Shown: positions 6,776-16,196, numbered from the stretch's first letter. The stretch: DNA of 64,000 bases from Limiplasma sp031549415 (GCA_031549415.1 JAVBPU010000025.1:67709-131708); one strand, 5' to 3'. Notes: generated by a model from the sequence alone, not told the origin. Made by a program: numbers and translations.

Positions 6776-8542
6776 TTACGGCATTAAGGCAAAACGCGGG
6801 GTCACGCCCACATAGATACGGGTGGGCCGCGCCGGGTACGTATCCCGGTCAATTTTCTTTCGGTCAGTCTGCACCCCGTCCACAATCGTACACAGATAGC
6901 TATCCACCACAAACCCTTCGGTGGCCTCGGAAACCACATGCTGCTCGTCCGTATAGACCACGTAGAGGGCGTTTTCGTCCTCCGTATAGACCGGCTCAAC
7001 GGGCTTGGCAATCCGCTCAATGATTTCCGCTTCTATCTCATAGCGCACATTCCCCAGGTCCTGCCCATAGATGATCACTTCACACAACAGCCGGTTTTTA
7101 TTGCCCTTATCCTGAATGACGTGGGCGGCCAAAAACACCTGGCCTCCGCTGTTGTTTTTAAAGGTGAAGTCAATTTCACGGCCCTTGGTATCGCTGACGG
7201 TGGCATCCATGCCCAACTGCGTATAGGAAACCGGGTTGCTGTGGGCGGTGCGGTCCCCGATGGTCATGCCCGCCTGGATCGCCGCCAGATAGACGGTGGT
7301 GCTGGCCTGGCAAACACCGCCGCCAATGCCGGGCTTCAATTCTCCATAGGCGTATTCCGGCGCTTCAAAGAAGCCATTTTTTACCGATCGCTTGCCTACC
7401 ACATTGTTGAAACTGAACCGGTTCCCATCATTGAGGATCATGCCGTTGATTTTTGAAAAGGCCACGCGGATGTTATTATTCCGCGCCTCAATGGAGTGCT
7501 TGTCAATGGGGGTCACCACCCGGGCCCGACGGGCCACGGTCTTTTGTAGCGTAGCCACCGTAACCTTCGGGTACAACACCTCCGGCTTGATCTCCAACTC
7601 TCCGCTTTGGAAGGTTTGCACCATTTCCAGAATCTGTTCCTTCAGCGCCCGGGTGTCCAGCTGTTGTCCCAACACCTCTTTTTGATAGGAGAAGGGATTC
7701 ACAGAGTCATCCGGGTTATACCCCGTGATGGCCGCATCCTGTGGGGACTTATAGGCTTTCATTTCCAGGGTCCGCAAAATATCATTGATGGGAGCGGTGT
7801 TGGCGCTTTGCTGTACGCTAAAAAACTCCGCGCTTTTGCTCTTCATGCCCACAATTTCTTCTTGCAGTTCAAAAATCGTTTTCCGGTTGACCGCGCTGGT
7901 TTCATGGCCAATGGCCCAGGCTTCTTCCAACGCGGCGGAGGGATCAAAGGAAATGCCCAAGGTGGTGGCCGTAATGTCCTTATACTCTCCGGAGCTGTTC
8001 TTCAGCCGCACATACCAGCCGGATTGCTTGGCATTGGCCTGCCCCCACACCGCGTTGCTGGCTTCTTCCCAGGTCATGCCGCTGAGATCAATGCCATCCA
8101 CGCTGATATTGTCTAAAAAAACATTGCCATAGGGACGCACGTCGGCTTGCACTTTCCATACATACCCGCCTGCGGCCACCCCTGCCAGAAGCACTAAAAT
8201 CAACAAAAATTTGATCAGTTGCCAAGTAAAGCTTTTGCGCTTCTTTGCTTTTTTGCCGTTCCCGTTGCCTTTTCCATCATTTCCGTTTTTGCCGCCCTTA
8301 CCGCCATTCCCTCCCTTTCCGCTGCCTTTGCGAGCCGGGGCTTGAGGAGGCTGGGGATACCAGTCCCCATCATTTTGCGGATACTGGGGGTATTGAGGGT
8401 ATTGGGGATATTGCGGGTACTGGGGATACTGCTGTGGGTAGGATTGGGCCTGTGGATACTGAGGATACTGGCCATACTGCTGGGGATAGCCGTAGGGCGA
8501 AGCCTGCTGGCCATACTCGGACTCATAGCCTTGCGGGTACAT
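6776..8542 (-). CDS. VanW-family membrane protein with YPQ-repeat cytoplasmic tail
   Basis: Membrane-anchored protein of 588 residues. Residues 2-65 are a Tyr-Pro-Gln-rich tail with six perfect YPQ triplets in a row (39-56). A Gly/Lys/Asn-rich stretch follows (about 70-100), then one transmembrane helix (LIKFLLILVLLAGVAAGGYV, about 108-127). The outside part has a YoaR/PG_binding_4-like domain (VDGIDLSGMTWEEASNAV near 150) and a VanW domain (FSFNNVVGKRSVKNGF, GGGVCQASTTVYLAAI, about 370-480). VanW proteins occur in vancomycin-resistance clusters and elsewhere; their biochemical role is poorly known. Start ATG at 8542 follows AAAGGAGGGG. No other resistance genes are present, so a general cell-envelope role is more likely. 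Confidence 0.85.
   Translation of the reverse strand: MYPQGYESEYGQQASPYGYPQQYGQYPQYPQAQSYPQQYPQYPQYPQYPQYPQYPQNDGDWYPQPPQAPARKGSGKGGNGGKGGKNGNDGKGNGNGKKAKKRKSFTWQLIKFLLILVLLAGVAAGGYVWKVQADVRPYGNVFLDNISVDGIDLSGMTWEEASNAVWGQANAKQSGWYVRLKNSSGEYKDITATTLGISFDPSAALEEAWAIGHETSAVNRKTIFELQEEIVGMKSKSAEFFSVQQSANTAPINDILRTLEMKAYKSPQDAAITGYNPDDSVNPFSYQKEVLGQQLDTRALKEQILEMVQTFQSGELEIKPEVLYPKVTVATLQKTVARRARVVTPIDKHSIEARNNNIRVAFSKINGMILNDGNRFSFNNVVGKRSVKNGFFEAPEYAYGELKPGIGGGVCQASTTVYLAAIQAGMTIGDRTAHSNPVSYTQLGMDATVSDTKGREIDFTFKNNSGGQVFLAAHVIQDKGNKNRLLCEVIIYGQDLGNVRYEIEAEIIERIAKPVEPVYTEDENALYVVYTDEQHVVSEATEGFVVDSYLCTIVDGVQTDRKKIDRDTYPARPTRIYVGVTPRFALMP
8375..8428 (-). repeat. Tandem 9-bp repeat encoding six YPQ triplets in VanW
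   Basis: Six consecutive Tyr-Pro-Gln codon triplets occur within a longer Y/P/Q-rich region that extends to about 8490. The codons differ between units (TAC/TAT, CCC/CCG, CAA/CAG), so the repeats are kept at protein level rather than being a fresh DNA duplication. Confidence 0.85.
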
Positions 8543-8577
8543 AAGCCCCCCTCCTTTCCACTCTTGTATCGAAATTC

Positions 8578-9489
8578 TTACGTGCGTACTTTCTGGATAT
8601 AGGCATACAGCGCCCTGACGTCTTGCTCCCTGTTTTCCCATTGGCCTGGCCATCGGCCCAGGGCCTCTCTGCGGCCCTCGTCGCCGTGAAAATCACTTCC
8701 GCCAGTCACCAGCAGCCCTTGTCTGCGCGCAAAGGCCTCCAGCATTCCGGTTTGTTTTGGCGTGGCAGAAGGATGATACACCTCAATTCCCACGAGGCCC
8801 TTGTCTTGCAGGGCTTCGATCAAAGAAAGCATGGCGGTGGTTTCCAGCCCCATGCGACAGGGATGGGCCAATACCGGCGCCAGCCGGACCCTTTTCAGCA
8901 GGGCGACGGCTTCCGTGGCGCTGATATGCGCATAGGGCACATAGGCAGCCCTTCCCTCGCCCAAATATCGGCCAAAGGCCTGCTGGATGGTTTTCACCAC
9001 CCCCATCCTTTGCAGTGCCCGGGCGATATGGGCGCGGCCCAAGGGGCCGGACAGGGTGGGCAGCTCCTCCGAGGGGATTTCCACCCCCAATGCTCCCAGC
9101 TTTGCGAGCATTTCCTGGAATCGGCTTTGCCGCCGGGCCTCGGCTTCTTGCAAAAAATCTTGCAAGCAGGCATCCTTTGGGTCTGCGCCATAGGCCAGTA
9201 CATGGAGGGTTCCCCGGTCGCCAGTGCTCAGCTCCAGCCCGGGCAAAAACGCCAGAGGGGCTTTCCCTTCTTGGCTTCTGCGCAGGTTTAGGCTTTCCAC
9301 CGCCCCCGCCATGGGCTCGATCCCGGCCAGGGTATCATGGTCGCACAAAGCCAGATGGGCTAGCCCTGCGTCATCCGCCAACTGGCAGAGCTGCTGAGGG
9401 GTATGCCGCCCATCGCTGTATACGCTGTGCACGTGCAAATCCACCCCGGGCCCAGGGCAGTTGTCTCCATCGCGCTGGGGCGTTCTCAC
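8578..9489 (-). CDS. PHP-domain phosphoesterase (YciV/RNase AM-like)
   Basis: PHP-family metal-dependent phosphoesterase of 303 residues. Metal ligands are visible in VDLHVHSVYSDGRHTPQQL (about 16-34), ALCDHDTLAG (about 47-56), FLPGLELSTGDRGTLHVLAYG (about 79-99) and the C-terminal VTGGSDFHGDEG (about 265-276). This set matches the YciV/TrpH group (3',5'-nucleoside bisphosphate phosphatase or 5'-3' exoribonuclease activity). GTG at 9489 overlaps the ftsH stop by 4 bases (GTGA), which suggests translational coupling. The AAGGAG site touches this GTG, so a later start such as the GTG at Val16 cannot be excluded. vanW follows after 35 bases. Confidence 0.85.
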   Translation of the reverse strand: MRTPQRDGDNCPGPGVDLHVHSVYSDGRHTPQQLCQLADDAGLAHLALCDHDTLAGIEPMAGAVESLNLRRSQEGKAPLAFLPGLELSTGDRGTLHVLAYGADPKDACLQDFLQEAEARRQSRFQEMLAKLGALGVEIPSEELPTLSGPLGRAHIARALQRMGVVKTIQQAFGRYLGEGRAAYVPYAHISATEAVALLKRVRLAPVLAHPCRMGLETTAMLSLIEALQDKGLVGIEVYHPSATPKQTGMLEAFARRQGLLVTGGSDFHGDEGRREALGRWPGQWENREQDVRALYAYIQKVRT

Positions 9490-11543
9490 TCCTTAGGTTC
9501 CAGGAAGGGGCTGCCGTCATCCTTTTCCGCCCCGAAGTAGGAAAGGACATGCTCTCCTGCGGCGGCCCGCCGCCCTTCTTCCTCGTTTTGCTTCCGCTCA
9601 TCCTGGGCGATGGGGTCCGTGCCTTGGGGCACCTCCGCTGGGCGCAGCTTTTCCGCTTCGCTCATGGGGGGCAAGGGTTTTCCTTCCATCAGGGTCACAA
9701 AATCGCCACGGCTGAGGGTCTCCCGCTCCAGCAAGGCGGCCACAACGGCTTCCAGCTTCTCCCGGTTGTCCGCCAGCAGCTTTTGGGCCCGAACATAGCA
9801 TTGGTCCAGCACCTTCTTGACCTCCGCGTCAATGGAGGCCGCGCTTTGCTCGCTATATTCCCGGCTATGGCCAAAATCCATGCCTACAAACACTTCCTGA
9901 TCGCTGCCCAGGTACATGGTGCCAATGTTCTCGCTCATGCCAAACTGCGTCACCATCCGGCGGCACAGCTCTGTGGCGCGCTTTAGATCGCTGCTGGAAC
10001 CGGTATAAATGTCGTCCAGCGCAATCTTTTCGGCCGCGTGACCGCCCAGGGCCATGGTGATCATCCCCAGCAACGCCTTGCGGCTGACATTGTCGTTTTC
10101 CTCTGTGGGCAGGCTGAGGGTGTGGCCCGCGGCCTGGCCCCGGGGCACAATGGTGATCAGGTGCACCTCGTCACACTCGGGCAGCAGATGGGACACCAGC
10201 GCATGGCCCGCTTCATGATAGGCCACGGTTTTCTTGTCCTTTGCCGTCACCTTGTGGCTGCGCTTTTCCGGACCCATTTGCACCCGTGCAATGGCATCAA
10301 TCAAATTCTGCTGGGTGATTTTCTTCTTCTTTTCCCGCACGGCCAGAATGGCGGATTCGTTCATCACGTTTTCGAGGTCCGCGCCTGTGCTAAAGGGCAT
10401 GCGCTTGGCCACGTTGTTGAAGTCAATATCCTCCGCCAAGGGCTTGCCGCGGCTATGGACCTTCAGGATTTCCACCCGGCCCTCCAGGTCCGGATAGTTG
10501 ACGGTGACCTGGCGGTCGAAGCGGCCCGGGCGCAGCAGCGCCGGGTCCAGAATATCCCGGCGGTTGGTGGCGGCCATCACAATGACGCCTTCATTGATGG
10601 AAAAGCCGTCCATCTCCACCAGCAGCTGGTTTAAGGTCTGCTCCCGCTCGTCATGGCCGCCGCCCAGGCCTGCGCCACGGTGGCGGCCCACCGCGTCGAT
10701 TTCATCAATGAACACGATGGAAGGGGCGGCCTTTTTGGCCTGGTCAAACAAATCGCGCACGCGGCTGGCGCCTACGCCCACAAACATCTCCACAAAATCG
10801 GAGCCGCTGATGCTAAAGAAGGGCGCATTGGCCTCCCCTGCCACGGCCTTGGCCAGCAAGGTTTTGCCGGTGCCCGGAGGGCCCACCAGCAGCACACCCT
10901 TGGGGATGCGGGCGCCCATATCGGTATAGGCTTTGGGGTTCTTTAAGAACTCCACCATTTCCTGCAGTTCTTCCTTTTCTTCCTTGGCCCCTGCCACATC
11001 CTTGAAGGTGATGGGGTTTTTGGCCGGGTCGCTGATGCGGGCGCGGCTTTTGCCAAAGTTCATCACCTTGCTGTTACCGCCGCCCTGGCGCGCCATGACA
11101 AAATACCACAGCAGCACGCTGACCCCCACAATAAACAAGAGGGGCAGAAATTCCATATACCAGGGGGTGACCAGCGGCGCGCGGTATTCCACCGTAAAGG
11201 GAAGATCGTCCACGCTGACCTGTTCCAGCGCAACACCCTTTTGGGTGGCGGTCATTTGGCGCACAGTGTCAATAAAATCGGTACCGATGGTGGTTTCAAA
11301 GTCAAAGTTCCGCTCCGGGAAATCCGCGATGGCCACGGTGGTATTGCGCATAAGGCCCACCAGCGAGCTACCGCGAATGGCCACCGCTTGCACCTTGTCC
11401 TCTTTGATGGCAGACAGCAGTGCCGGGTATTCGATGCGGCGGTTGACCGCAGGGCCAAGGCCACCGTTTAAAATCACGGCAATTAGAACAAAGGATGCGA
11501 TCAGTACCACATACCCCATCAACCCACGTTGAGATTTTTTCAA
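9486..11543 (-). CDS. ftsH: ATP-dependent zinc metalloprotease FtsH
   Basis: Membrane AAA+ protease of 685 residues that degrades unassembled or regulatory membrane and soluble proteins. Order of parts: transmembrane helix (VVLIASFVLIAVILNGG, about 10-26), extracytoplasmic domain, second helix near 125-145 (FLPLLFIVGVSVLLWYFV), AAA domain with GPPGTGKTLLAKAVAGEA (about 220), FVEMFVGVGASRVRDLF and the second region of homology, then the zinc site HEAGHALVSH (about 440). The best start is TTG at 11543, because AAGGAGG lies 9 bases before it; longer versions run into the promoter. First gene of an operon with the PHP, vanW and ttcA-like genes. Confidence 0.97.
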   Translation of the reverse strand: MKKSQRGLMGYVVLIASFVLIAVILNGGLGPAVNRRIEYPALLSAIKEDKVQAVAIRGSSLVGLMRNTTVAIADFPERNFDFETTIGTDFIDTVRQMTATQKGVALEQVSVDDLPFTVEYRAPLVTPWYMEFLPLLFIVGVSVLLWYFVMARQGGGNSKVMNFGKSRARISDPAKNPITFKDVAGAKEEKEELQEMVEFLKNPKAYTDMGARIPKGVLLVGPPGTGKTLLAKAVAGEANAPFFSISGSDFVEMFVGVGASRVRDLFDQAKKAAPSIVFIDEIDAVGRHRGAGLGGGHDEREQTLNQLLVEMDGFSINEGVIVMAATNRRDILDPALLRPGRFDRQVTVNYPDLEGRVEILKVHSRGKPLAEDIDFNNVAKRMPFSTGADLENVMNESAILAVREKKKKITQQNLIDAIARVQMGPEKRSHKVTAKDKKTVAYHEAGHALVSHLLPECDEVHLITIVPRGQAAGHTLSLPTEENDNVSRKALLGMITMALGGHAAEKIALDDIYTGSSSDLKRATELCRRMVTQFGMSENIGTMYLGSDQEVFVGMDFGHSREYSEQSAASIDAEVKKVLDQCYVRAQKLLADNREKLEAVVAALLERETLSRGDFVTLMEGKPLPPMSEAEKLRPAEVPQGTDPIAQDERKQNEEEGRRAAAGEHVLSYFGAEKDDGSPFLEPKE

Positions 11544-11660
11544 GACCAGAGTCCTCCTTGCTATCTGAGAGCTTGCCTTTTTGCAAAAAACTTGCCGTGC
11601 GCTCTCCCGTCGAATCCCTGCCCGTATGGTACACAAAAACAGGCCGAAAACGACCGCTTT

Positions 11661-11690
11661 ATTATAGCATAGGGTCTTGTCAAAAACCAA
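11661..11690 (-). promoter_or_regulatory. Candidate ftsH promoter
   Basis: On the minus strand, TTGGTT (11685-11690) and TATAAT (11661-11666) are 18 bases apart, about 115 bases before the ftsH start. Confidence 0.55.
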
Positions 11691-11759
11691 TACCCCCGCC
11701 GCCGAAATATGTAAATTCATGATTTAGACATAGGATTTTGCCTCTGTCGTTTTCGGCAT

Positions 11760-11786
11760 GGAAAAAGCAGCGCGGAGGGCGCTGCT
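11760..11786 (-). terminator. Terminator of the DUF4342 gene
   Basis: On the minus strand, AGCAGCGC and GCGCTGCT (11766-11786) form a perfect 8-bp stem with a 5-base loop, followed by TTTTT. It lies 44 bases after the DUF4342 stop codon. Confidence 0.8.
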
Positions 11787-11829
11787 GGTGGGGGTTGCGA
11801 CAGTGGGCCTGCCCACTTTCTCAAAAGCC

Positions 11830-12192
11830 TTACGGCTCCTTCGTATCGTCCATCGGGTTCATGGTGGGGGGCTGGTCCGTGCTGATGCTGTTCACCACGT
11901 TTTTCACGTTATCGGCAGCATGATGCACCACGTTGTTCCAGCTCTCACCAAACCCCTGCTCGTTCCTGCCGATGGAGAAACGGTAGCCCAGCACCAAGGC
12001 CACCACCCCACCGATGATCACCAACCAGGGGGCGCACAGCAAGGTTAGCAGCGAAAAGACCAGGGACAGGTTGATGATGGGCACGCTGCCCTTGTTGATC
12101 TTGATCCGGGTGCGGTACAGGAAGGAAAACGCGCCTTCGCTTTGGTTGCCGCTTTGGCGGCCTTGGGGGTTCTGGTTGCCATATTCACTCAT
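11830..12192 (-). CDS. Small membrane protein, probable DUF4342
   Basis: Protein of 120 residues. The first 24 residues are polar (Asn/Gln/Gly-rich). IKINKGSVPIINLSLVFSLL followed by LLCAPWLVIIGGVVALVLGYRFSI (about 31-74) resembles the DUF4342 pattern, in which a basic strand leads into hydrophobic segments. The remainder is amphipathic (GESWNNVVHHAADNVKNVVNSI). I think it is a peripheral or small integral membrane protein; no enzymatic motif is visible. Start ATG at 12192 follows AAGGAGG. It is transcribed alone, with its own terminator. The family assignment is from memory of the pattern and should be treated as tentative. Confidence 0.6.
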   Translation of the reverse strand: MSEYGNQNPQGRQSGNQSEGAFSFLYRTRIKINKGSVPIINLSLVFSLLTLLCAPWLVIIGGVVALVLGYRFSIGRNEQGFGESWNNVVHHAADNVKNVVNSISTDQPPTMNPMDDTKEP

Positions 12193-12570
12193 GGGGGTTC
12201 CTCCTTATGCTCTTGGCATGATTTTATTCGCACCCCTGCGAAACAGTTGTTTTGCGGGGTTCCTTTTGACAGGTTCATCATACCGCAAAGAAGGATGAGA
12301 TGCTTGAGGAATGCATGATAGGTTTCTGAGAAACAGATGAAAAAACAGGAAGAATGTGGTGGCTGCTTTATGCGGCGACGTGCGCGGCGTCCCTTGCTCC
12401 GCGGCATGGACCCACAGGGCCGGTTCGGTCAGGCGCCTTTGCAGGGCGCAGCTCCTGGCCCGGATACGCGCCCGCACGCAGCAAAAACGGCCGGTATGGC
12501 CAGCCGTTTTTGCCTTAACGCAGCTTTGGCCGCGCTTTCGCGCGGCCAAAGAATAGGGTTTGCCAATTTC
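12193..12570. other. Non-coding gap with tandem hairpins downstream of nifJ
   Basis: This 378-base stretch holds no convincing gene. Two perfect hairpins sit just after nifJ: CTTTGGCCGCGC/GCGCGGCCAAAG (12524-12551, 12-bp stem, TTTC loop on the plus strand) and CAAAAACGGC/GCCGTTTTTG (12482-12512). Read from nifJ, the second ends in TTTTT and is a good terminator. The region 12360-12480 is very GC-rich and contains further short palindromes; 12200-12355 carries the DUF4342 ribosome binding site and AT-richer sequence. Confidence 0.6.
12482..12512 (-). terminator. Terminator of nifJ
   Basis: A 10-bp perfect stem (CAAAAACGGC with GCCGTTTTTG) with an 11-base loop, ending in a T run in the nifJ direction. 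The stem is symmetrical, so it may also work in reverse. Confidence 0.75.
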
Positions 12571-15500
12571 TTATTGTTCCGCCAGCCTCTTGTACATGGC
12601 GTACTTGCCCATGGCATCCTCTTCGTTCTTTTTGAACAGGTCCGTTGCCACCTCGGGGAACATCTTGCTGAGGGAGGCGTACCGCACTTCGCCCTGGATG
12701 AAAGCCTGGTAATCACCGGAGGGCTGTTTGCTGTCCAAGGTGAGGGGATTCTTGCCTTCTTCGGCCAGCAGGGGGTTGTAGCGGTACAGGGGCCAGTAGC
12801 CGCATTCCACAGCCTTCTTGGCTTCCAGCTGGCTGAGGCCCATGTTGATGCCGTGGTTGATGCAAGGCGCATAGGCGATGACGATGGAGGGGCCGTTGTA
12901 GGCTTCCGCCTCGGTCATGGCCTTCAGCAGCTGGGCGGGGTTCGCGCCCATGGCCACGCTGGCCACGTACACATAGCCATAGCTCATGGCCATCATGCCC
13001 AGGTCCTTCTTCTTGGTGCGCTTGCCCGCCGCCGCAAACTTGGCGATGGAGCCGGTGGGGGTGGCCTTGGAGCTCTGTCCGCCAGTGTTTGAATACACCT
13101 CGGTATCCATCACCAGGATGTTCACGTCCTGGTTTTGGGCCAGCACATGGTCCACGCCGCCGAAGCCGATATCATAGGCCCAGCCGTCGCCGCCGAAGAT
13201 CCAGAAGGATTTCTTCACCATGATGTCGCTGTCCCCGGCAATGGCCTTGGCCAGCTCGTCACAGTCGCAGCCACAATCCTTGCAGCCTTTCACCATGTCC
13301 AGCAGCTTCTTGGAGGCGGCCTTCGACTTATTGCCGTCCTGCATGGAGCCGAGCCACTCGTCGCACACAGCGGTGACTTCCGCGTTGTTGGCCTTTTCCG
13401 CAAAAGCCTTCACGTTCTCAGCCAGCTTGGCCCGGCGTTGGTTATAGGCCAGGTTCATGCCAAAGCCAAATTCCGCGTTGTCCTCAAAAAGGCTGTTGGC
13501 CCAGGCGGGACCCTTGCCTTCGTCATTGACAGTGTAGGGGCAGGTGGGTGCGCTGCCGCCATAAATGGAGGAGCAGCCTGTGGCATTGGCCACGATCATC
13601 CGGTCGCCGAAGAGTTGGCTGACCAGCTTCACATAGGGGGTTTCGCCGCAGCCCGCGCAAGCGCCGCTGAACTCGAAGAGGGGTTTCAGCGCCTGGCTGT
13701 TCTTCACGTTGGCCACGTTTTCGATGCCCTTCACTTCCGGCACGGTCATGGCGAACTCCCAGTTCTTTTCCTGGGCGGCGGCTTCCTCGGCCAGGGGCTT
13801 CATTTCCAGCGCCTTTTCCTTGGCGGGGCAAACCTGCACGCAGTTACCGCAGCCGGTGCAATCCAGGGGACTGATTTGCAGCCGGTATTGCATGCCGGCA
13901 AACTCTTTGCCCGTGGCGTTCTTGGTGGTGTATCCCTCGGGAGCCTTCTTGGTCCATTCCTCATCGGTGTAGATTGGGCGGATGACGGCATGGGGGCAAG
14001 CCAGGGAGCAGTTGCCGCATTGGATGCACTTATCGTCCAGCCACTTGGGCACGGTGACGGCAATGCCGCGCTTTTCAAACTGGGTGGTGCCGGTAGGAAC
14101 CACACCACCGGGATCAAAGGCGCTGACGGGCAGGGTATCGCCTTCCTGGGCCAGCACCGGGGAGACAAACTCCTCAAAGTACTGGGTGGCCTTCACCTTC
14201 ACAGGCTCCGCGCCGGTGGTGGCATTCGCCCATTCGGCGGGCACGTTAATCTTCTGCAGGCCGCTGATGGCGATGTCAATGGCGTCCCAGTTTTTCTTCA
14301 CGATGGCATCGCCCTTGTTGCCATAGGTCTTCTTGGCATAGGCCTTCATGTATTCGTCGGCCTTCTCGTAGGGGATCACATCCGCCAGCTTGAAGAAGGC
14401 AGCCTGCATAATGGTGTTGATGCGGTTGCCCATGCCCACCTGCAGGGCCAGGTCCACGGCGTTGATGTTGTAGAACCGGGCCTTTTTCTTGGCCAGCAGC
14501 CGCTTCATCTTGGCGGGCAGCTGTTGCTCCATTTCCTGGGCGGTCCACTGGCTGTTCAGCAGGAACACGCCGCCCTCTTTCAGGCTGGTGACCATGTCAT
14601 ACCGGGTCACATAGCTCTGGTTGTGGCAGGCCACAAAGTCCGCCGCGTCGATCAGATAGGTGCTCTGGATGGGGGCCTTGCCAAAACGCAGGTGGCTGAC
14701 CGTAATGCCGCCGGACTTCTTGGAGTCGTAGGAAAAATAGCCCTGGGCGTACATATCGGTATGGTCGCCGATGATCTTGATGCTGTTCTTGTTGGCGCCC
14801 ACGGTGCCGTCGGAGCCAAGGCCATAGAACTTGCAGCACACGGTGCCTTCCGGCGCGGCGATGATCTGCTCGCCCAGCTTCAGGTTGGTGCCGGTGACGT
14901 CGTCCTCAATGCCCACGGTGAAGTGGTTCTTCTTCTCGCCATCCATGTTGTCGTACACGGCCTTCACCATGGTGGGGGTGAATTCCTTGCTGCCCAGGCC
15001 GTAGCGGCCACCCAGCACCTGGAGGTTGGTCTTGCCCGCTTCCATGAGGGCGGTGCAAATGTCGATGTAAAGGGGCTCGCCCAGGCTGCCGGGCTCCTTG
15101 GTGCGGTCCAGCACGGTGAGCTGCTTGCAGCTGGCGGGAATGGCGGCCAGGAAATGCTTGGCACTAAAGGGGCGGTACAGGCGGACCTTGATGAGGCCCA
15201 GCTTGGCCCCCTGCTTGTTCAGCAGGTTGATGGTCTCTTCGATGGTTTCGCAGCCGCTGCCCATGGCGATGACCACTTTTTCCGCATCGGGAGCGCCCAC
15301 GTAGTTGAACAGCTCATACTTGCGGCCCACCAATTTGGAGACCTTCTTCATGACCTCTTCCACGATTTCCGGGGCCGCGTTGTAGAACTTATTGGCGGCT
15401 TCTCGGTTTTGGAAGTAGATGTCCGGGTTCTGGGCGGTACCGGCCTGGTGGGGATGCTCGGGGTTCAGGGCGCGGGCCCGGAAAGCCTTCACCTTGTCCC

Positions 15501-16086
15501 AAGGCATCAGGGGCTCCAGGTCCTTGTACTCCACGGCGTCGATCTTCTGCACTTCGTGGCTGGTACGGAACCCGTCAAAGAAGTGGAGGAAGGGCACGCT
15601 GGTTTCCAGGGTGGACAGGTGGGCGATCAACGCCATGTCCATGGCTTCCTGGACGCTGTTAGAGGACAGCATGGCGAAGCCGGTTTGGCGGCAGCTCATC
15701 ACGTCGCTGTGGTCGCCAAAGATGGACAGGGCGTGGGCGGCCAGGGCGCGGGCGCTGACGTGGAACACGCTGGGCAGCAGCTCGCCGCTGATTTTATACA
15801 TGTTGGGGATCATCAGCAGCAGACCCTGGCTGGCGGTGAAGGTGGTGGTCAGCGCGCCCGCCGCCAAGCTGCCGTGCACGGCGCCCGCCGCGCCTGCTTC
15901 GCTTTGCATTTCACTCACATGGACGGTTTGGCCAAAAAGGTTCTTGGTGCCTTTCGCGGCCCATTCGTCCACCACTTCCGCCATGGGGGAAGAGGGGGTG
16001 ATGGGGTAAATGGCGGCCACATCGCTAAACGCATACGCAACATGGCCTACAGCGGTGTTTCCATCCACGGTCATTTTGATTGCCAT
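12571..16086 (-). CDS. nifJ: Pyruvate:ferredoxin (flavodoxin) oxidoreductase
   Basis: Single-chain PFOR of 1171 residues; it oxidises pyruvate to acetyl-CoA and CO2 with reduction of ferredoxin, a central step of anaerobic fermentation. N-terminal domain: NTAVGHVAYAFSDVAAIYPI then TPSSPMAEVVDEWAAKG. The 2[4Fe-4S] insert is visible as CIQCGNCSLACPHAVIRP (near 685) and CTGCGNCVQVCPAKEKALEM (near 740). Cys ligands of the third cluster and the thiamine diphosphate domain follow: FSGACAGCGETPYVKL, ANATGCSSIYGG and IFGGDGWAYDIGFGGVDHVLA. Start ATG at 16086 follows AGGAGGG. It is monocistronic, with a consensus promoter, two operator-like palindromes upstream and a terminator pair downstream. Confidence 0.98.
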   Translation of the reverse strand: MAIKMTVDGNTAVGHVAYAFSDVAAIYPITPSSPMAEVVDEWAAKGTKNLFGQTVHVSEMQSEAGAAGAVHGSLAAGALTTTFTASQGLLLMIPNMYKISGELLPSVFHVSARALAAHALSIFGDHSDVMSCRQTGFAMLSSNSVQEAMDMALIAHLSTLETSVPFLHFFDGFRTSHEVQKIDAVEYKDLEPLMPWDKVKAFRARALNPEHPHQAGTAQNPDIYFQNREAANKFYNAAPEIVEEVMKKVSKLVGRKYELFNYVGAPDAEKVVIAMGSGCETIEETINLLNKQGAKLGLIKVRLYRPFSAKHFLAAIPASCKQLTVLDRTKEPGSLGEPLYIDICTALMEAGKTNLQVLGGRYGLGSKEFTPTMVKAVYDNMDGEKKNHFTVGIEDDVTGTNLKLGEQIIAAPEGTVCCKFYGLGSDGTVGANKNSIKIIGDHTDMYAQGYFSYDSKKSGGITVSHLRFGKAPIQSTYLIDAADFVACHNQSYVTRYDMVTSLKEGGVFLLNSQWTAQEMEQQLPAKMKRLLAKKKARFYNINAVDLALQVGMGNRINTIMQAAFFKLADVIPYEKADEYMKAYAKKTYGNKGDAIVKKNWDAIDIAISGLQKINVPAEWANATTGAEPVKVKATQYFEEFVSPVLAQEGDTLPVSAFDPGGVVPTGTTQFEKRGIAVTVPKWLDDKCIQCGNCSLACPHAVIRPIYTDEEWTKKAPEGYTTKNATGKEFAGMQYRLQISPLDCTGCGNCVQVCPAKEKALEMKPLAEEAAAQEKNWEFAMTVPEVKGIENVANVKNSQALKPLFEFSGACAGCGETPYVKLVSQLFGDRMIVANATGCSSIYGGSAPTCPYTVNDEGKGPAWANSLFEDNAEFGFGMNLAYNQRRAKLAENVKAFAEKANNAEVTAVCDEWLGSMQDGNKSKAASKKLLDMVKGCKDCGCDCDELAKAIAGDSDIMVKKSFWIFGGDGWAYDIGFGGVDHVLAQNQDVNILVMDTEVYSNTGGQSSKATPTGSIAKFAAAGKRTKKKDLGMMAMSYGYVYVASVAMGANPAQLLKAMTEAEAYNGPSIVIAYAPCINHGINMGLSQLEAKKAVECGYWPLYRYNPLLAEEGKNPLTLDSKQPSGDYQAFIQGEVRYASLSKMFPEVATDLFKKNEEDAMGKYAMYKRLAEQ

Positions 16087-16131
16087 TGAGGGTCCCTCCT
16101 ACATAAGATTGATGATTGAAAGCTATCTGCG

Positions 16132-16148
16132 ATGACAGGTACTGTCAT
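16132..16148. promoter_or_regulatory. Inverted repeat in the nifJ leader
   Basis: ATGACAG-GTA-CTGTCAT is a perfect 7-bp inverted repeat with a 3-base centre, about 45 bases downstream of the nifJ -10 element and 45 bases before the start codon. It shares the TGACA/TGTCA half-site with the palindrome at 16207-16226, so both may bind the same regulator. Confidence 0.5.
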
Positions 16149-16196
16149 TTCCTTGGGCGATCAGGCCGATTACAGACGCATATTTCCAACATTTCT

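Noticed and set aside
6776..8542. Vancomycin-resistance gene cluster indicated by vanW
   Set aside because: No vanHAX, vanR or vanS genes are present; VanW-domain proteins are common in clostridia without resistance.
12355..12480. Fifth copy of the hairpin repeat between nifJ and the DUF4342 gene
   Set aside because: It is GC-rich and palindromic but shares neither terminal repeats nor the conserved modules.
13135..16089. Open reading frame of 984 codons on the plus strand opposite nifJ
   Set aside because: It mirrors the strongly GC-biased codons of nifJ, contains no recognisable domain and is Gly/His/Leu-rich as expected of antisense shadows. nifJ itself is unambiguous.
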